NCBI GenBank assembly: GCA_010015655.1
Contig: ML976719.1
Location: 342,623-406,622, forward strand
Source: Bimuria novae-zelandiae CBS 107.79
Taxonomy: Eukaryota; Ascomycota; Dothideomycetes; Pleosporales; Didymosphaeriaceae
Length of the DNA stretch: 64,000 nucleotides
Direction: 5' to 3'
The translations under genes were made by a program, and so were the position numbers. The notes beneath the pieces were generated by a model that did no database searches, had not been told where the DNA came from, and saw only the letters and a list, made by a program, of their open reading frames with translations. Each line of letters starts with the position of its first letter. Within the stretch, counting starts at the first letter, position 1. This document shows positions 60,712 through 64,000 of the stretch, piece by piece.

Positions 60712-62255
60712 ATGCCGACGCCGAGCGAGGCGGTAACTCCAGTGCAGCACAGGGCGGCGAAAAGAAAGACGCATAGGAAGAGTCGTAATGGCTGCCTTCA
60801 GTGCAAGCAAAGACACAGCAAGGTGAGCGGATTCTTCTAGTGCATGTTTCGCATCTGCGCGCTGCTCCTTTACCGTCTTTGGAATAACTGCATCCCATGC
60901 GGGATGAGCCAACTGTTTGAGAATCGGTAGCCCTTCAAACTCTGTATTACTCTACCATCAGCGCGTATCGATGTAAAGACCTGCGATGTTACGTAACAGC
61001 TCTCACCCTCAATCAGTTTGATTATCTGGCATGTTCCTAAAGTAACTATGACTGACCCTTTCTAGTGCAATGAAGAGCATCCCAGATGTGCGAATTGCGT
61101 TCGCCTTGACATTCACTGTACATGGCCCACTCGCGAAAGGTTCTCTGCAACCTATCCTACGCCTCCGGAGAGTCACGGCCTTGTGACGGCGGATCGCCCA
61201 TCCTCTGTTGCTAGCCCGGATCTTCCTGCACCCGCGTTTGGTTCTGACATGAGCATATCTGACATGCGACTCCTGCACTGGTGGACTGCGAAGACCTACA
61301 AAGACATGAACGTAGATCCTGCGCGATGGCCGGCTTGGCAAATCGACTGTGTGGAGGTCGCCCTCGATTTTCCATTTCTTCTCCGAGGACTACTTGCTTT
61401 AGCTGCAATACATAAGACAGCCTGCGATACTCAAGCTGACCGGCAAAGCCTACTCCTCCAGGCGGAAAACTATTTCAGCAGTGCGTTGGAAACCTACCGG
61501 AAAAATCTGGAACACCCAAGACCCGACACAGCAATGCCCATGTTCCTCATGTCTATTTTCATTGTCACATACACTTTAGCCTCTGCGCAGTTGGAACCAC
61601 CTGAGGACCCAATCGGCACATTGCATCACTGCTTCCGCCTATTGCAAGGGGTTGAAGTGGTTATTCAGCCACACATGGCGCAACTCATGAACAGCACGAT
61701 TATGGGAAAACTAGTGGAGCAAGACCCTGGTATGCCACTCGAAGGCGAAGTGCCGCAAGTTCTTAGGTTGAAGAAGCTCGCAGAGACCAAGAAAACGTCA
61801 GCCCACGATTTCTATACCAGAACGATTGATGACCTTCATAGCCATTTTCTCAAGACGCGGCAATGCCCCCCCGAAAATGACCGTCTGGTATGCTTTATCA
61901 AGTCAACACATTTATTTCGAGTGCTGACTGGCTTTTCTGGCTGAAGTCCATAGCATTTACCTGGGCATCGCAGCTTTCGGAAGATTTTCTCCACCTTATG
62001 GCGGCACACGATCCCATTACAGCTTTGGTGATTGCTCATTTTGCAGTCCTCCTTACAGAATGTCATCTCGCCTGGTGTGTCCTGCTACTTTTCACGTCCA
62101 TGATGTACATCGCTAACATTGCCACTAGGTGGGTTGCCGAATGGCCTGCTCGCATCGTTTTTGCGGCGCAAAAGCTACTTTTAGCGACCCCCGAAATTTT
62201 GGCTTACCTTGACTGGCCCCTGGAAGTTGTTAAATCTAGCACTCAGAAGTGGTGA
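60712..62255 (+). CDS. Zn2Cys6 transcription factor, short sterol-regulator-like type
   Basis: Nuclear regulator; targets unknown. Exons 60712-60822, 61066-61887, 61947-62074 and 62129-62255 give 395 residues. The zinc cluster has cysteines at 28, 31, 38, 45, 48 and 55, preceded by basic KRKTHRKSRNG. The 243-base first intron falls exactly before the third cysteine, as in the regulator at 15009. The body, with DMRLLHWWTAKTYKDM and FPFLLRGLLALAAIHKTA, matches the Zn2Cys6 group that includes sterol-uptake regulators, where a helical C-terminal domain follows directly. Length is typical of that group. The last two introns (61888-61946, 62075-62128) were placed by GT..AG and CTGAC/CTAAC branch points. 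Confidence 0.85.
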
Positions 62256-62420
62256 CGTAGATGCTGCGCTTTCAACTTGCGCAACTTTTCTCTCGTTAGT
62301 GAGGATGCTTCCTTTGCAGAAGAGATTTGAGTTTTAGGCCGACCCCGAGTGGCCGTACTCGGCCATGGTGCTATGCTCTGCACCGGGCTGCTGGCGTATT
62401 TGCTGTAAGCCGACGCACCT
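62256..62420. other. Transition from gene island to transposon DNA
   Basis: 3' flank of the regulator gene; composition turns AT-rich at about 62.41 kb. Confidence 0.5.
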
Positions 62421-64000
62421 AAATATTAATCAGCCCCACTAAACTAATCACCCACACAACACCACCTTTCCTATTAATAACGCTTAATTAATATAGGCGA
62501 TTATAAAATAGCTATATATGCTATTATTATAGTTCTTAATTTTAATATTTTTACTAGTTAGCGCGTAGCTACAGAAGCCTATAATATCGCGTAATCTATA
62601 TAATTTATATAAGTTAATAAACGCGCGCGGGACTACGCTACTTACTAGCATTTATAATAATTATTATTAAATTAAAATAATTTTTTTAATAACTAAATTA
62701 TTAATTATAATATAAAAAGATATCCCCTATTACACGCATGCACTTTAGAAATAGTAATTTAAATTCTATATTTTAATAGTAATACTTAGCCTTATAGTAA
62801 GTGTTATGATGCGCTCACACCTTGGTCCAATCCAGGTTAGGGCAGTAAGGCTAAAGTAGCACTTTATAAATTATTTAATAGTATAAGTTAATGCGATACT
62901 TAGCGCGTAGCTATATAATTTAATCTTGTAATAAATAAAATAACTATTAGTCTGTATAAGAGAGCGTACTCGCATAGAAGATATATAAGTTAACTATAAG
63001 AAGTGTAACATAGGAAACTGCCTTGTATAAATATCCCTCCTATCCCATGAAGTCCCATAGTATCCCATGCCTCGTGTCCATGGGATTTCTTGGGATTCCT
63101 GGGACGTCACGTGGTCCCACGGTGTCCCATAGGCTTGGCGTCTGGGACAGCCTGGGACATTACGTCATCCTTGGTGGGGCTCGTGTACCGTTATAAGGCT
63201 CGCTTGCCCTGATGTTCCTGGATTATAATACTATCCCCCTCCTTCCTCTGCATGTCCTTATGTAGTAGCTAATATTCTTCTAAAGTACTCTCTATTATTA
63301 TTCTATTAGAAATCGCATAAACTTAATTAGCTAGACTACTATAGTATCCTATAAGTACTGCATAAAGAAGGGCTTAGCCTATAAGCTATTTTCTTTTAAG
63401 ATATAGTATAGTAACTACTATAAGAACGGCGTTACTAAGTATAAGCTATTAGAACCTATAGTTCTAAATTTCTCTTATATTGACTCTAAAATAGATTAGC
63501 TTAAGCGCTTAAAAGAGGTAGCTATTACTAAAGAGGAAGTAATTATAGTAGTCCTATAGGCTATTTGCGTAAAAAGAAAGAGGCTATTAAAGTAAAAGCG
63601 TTTACTAAAGGAGCGTAAGAAAAAGCTCCTTACTAATTTAATAAAATTTATTAAAGAGATTAAACGCCTTAAGGGACTAAAGGAGTTAGGCTAAGATATT
63701 ACGTAATTAAAAGGGGGCCTTATACCTAGCACTATTACCTTAGACTAGACTATTTTTCCCTTGCCCTTTAATTTTAATAACTTTAAACCTTTATCCTTAG
63801 CTTCTTTAGATATTCCTAGTAGAACTTCTTTAAGACCTCTTTATAGTTAATAAGGTTCTTTAGTAGTTCTTATATATTATAGCTCTCTAGCCATCCTTCC
63901 TACTTTACCAGGTACTTATACTAACGTCTAAATTTTTATAGATCCCTAATTACTTTAACTTTATACTCTTTATCTTTAAGTTTTAGATGTAATTCTAATT
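62421..64000. mobile_element. RIP-mutated transposon DNA, family not identified, runs off the window
   Basis: AT-rich, CA/TG-poor DNA with persisting CpG. A less mutated island at about 63015-63240 is crowded with short direct and inverted copies of TCCCAT and TGGGAC. From 63270 on, a decayed plus-strand frame with Lys/Leu-rich helices (VKRKRLLK, KERKKKLLTNLIKFIKEIKR) continues to the end of the window; it looks like a coiled-coil retroelement or gag-like protein but no domain was recognised. Confidence 0.65.

Overview
The window is nuclear DNA of a filamentous ascomycete (Pezizomycotina; Dothideomycetes is an inference from gene content). The genes carry short introns of about 40-110 bases with GT..AG ends and CTNAC-like branch points. 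Two encode Zn2Cys6 regulators, and there is a CFEM/PTH11-type receptor gene that is broken. The transposon regions are AT-rich and almost empty of CpA and TpG but keep CpG, which is the signature of repeat-induced point mutation (RIP).

Layout. 1-5.1 kb: degraded sequence with small putative genes, an ankyrin-protein fossil, a RIP-mutated block and a C6-regulator fragment. 5.4-17.2 kb: a conserved island, all on the plus strand, with a PTEN-type phosphatase, a five-exon AAA+ ATPase and a five-exon Zn2Cys6 regulator, separated by 1.3-3 kb of non-coding DNA. 19.0-23.3 kb: a minus-strand Tc1/mariner-like element broken up by a solo LTR and a piggyBac-like element that keeps its terminal inverted repeats. 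24.2-54.6 kb: a CFEM/PTH11 receptor gene split between its signal peptide and its CFEM domain by 29.1 kb of nested elements. 54.8-62.3 kb: a second plus-strand island with a heme-oxygenase-like protein, a 407-bp miniature LTR element (TRIM), a frameshifted hypothetical gene, a small acylation-motif protein and a second Zn2Cys6 regulator. 62.4-64 kb: RIP-mutated transposon DNA.

The nest can be resolved from target-site duplications (TSDs). Copia-A (24296-53407, minus, TSD TAAAA) sits in the receptor gene. Inside it are three short solo LTRs (TSDs TAGGG, GCTCT and CTTAC), a Fot1/Pogo element (TA) and Gypsy-B (TSD GCTTA). Gypsy-B carries Gypsy-C in its reverse transcriptase (TSD GAAGC/GAAGT) and Copia-D in its 3' LTR (TSD ATACG). 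The GCTCT solo LTR lies inside Pogo. Taking out Copia-A and one TSD leaves the receptor reading frame continuous across the junction, so the gene was coding when hit; it now also has two stop codons and a frameshift.

The most unusual small object is the TRIM at 57303-57709. It has two identical 61-bp LTRs, a 5-bp TSD, a primer-binding site for a half initiator-tRNA(Met), a polypurine tract and no coding capacity. Copia-A has the same primer site, changed only by RIP-like transitions, and a similar polypurine tract, so a Copia-A relative is a plausible source of the proteins that moved it.
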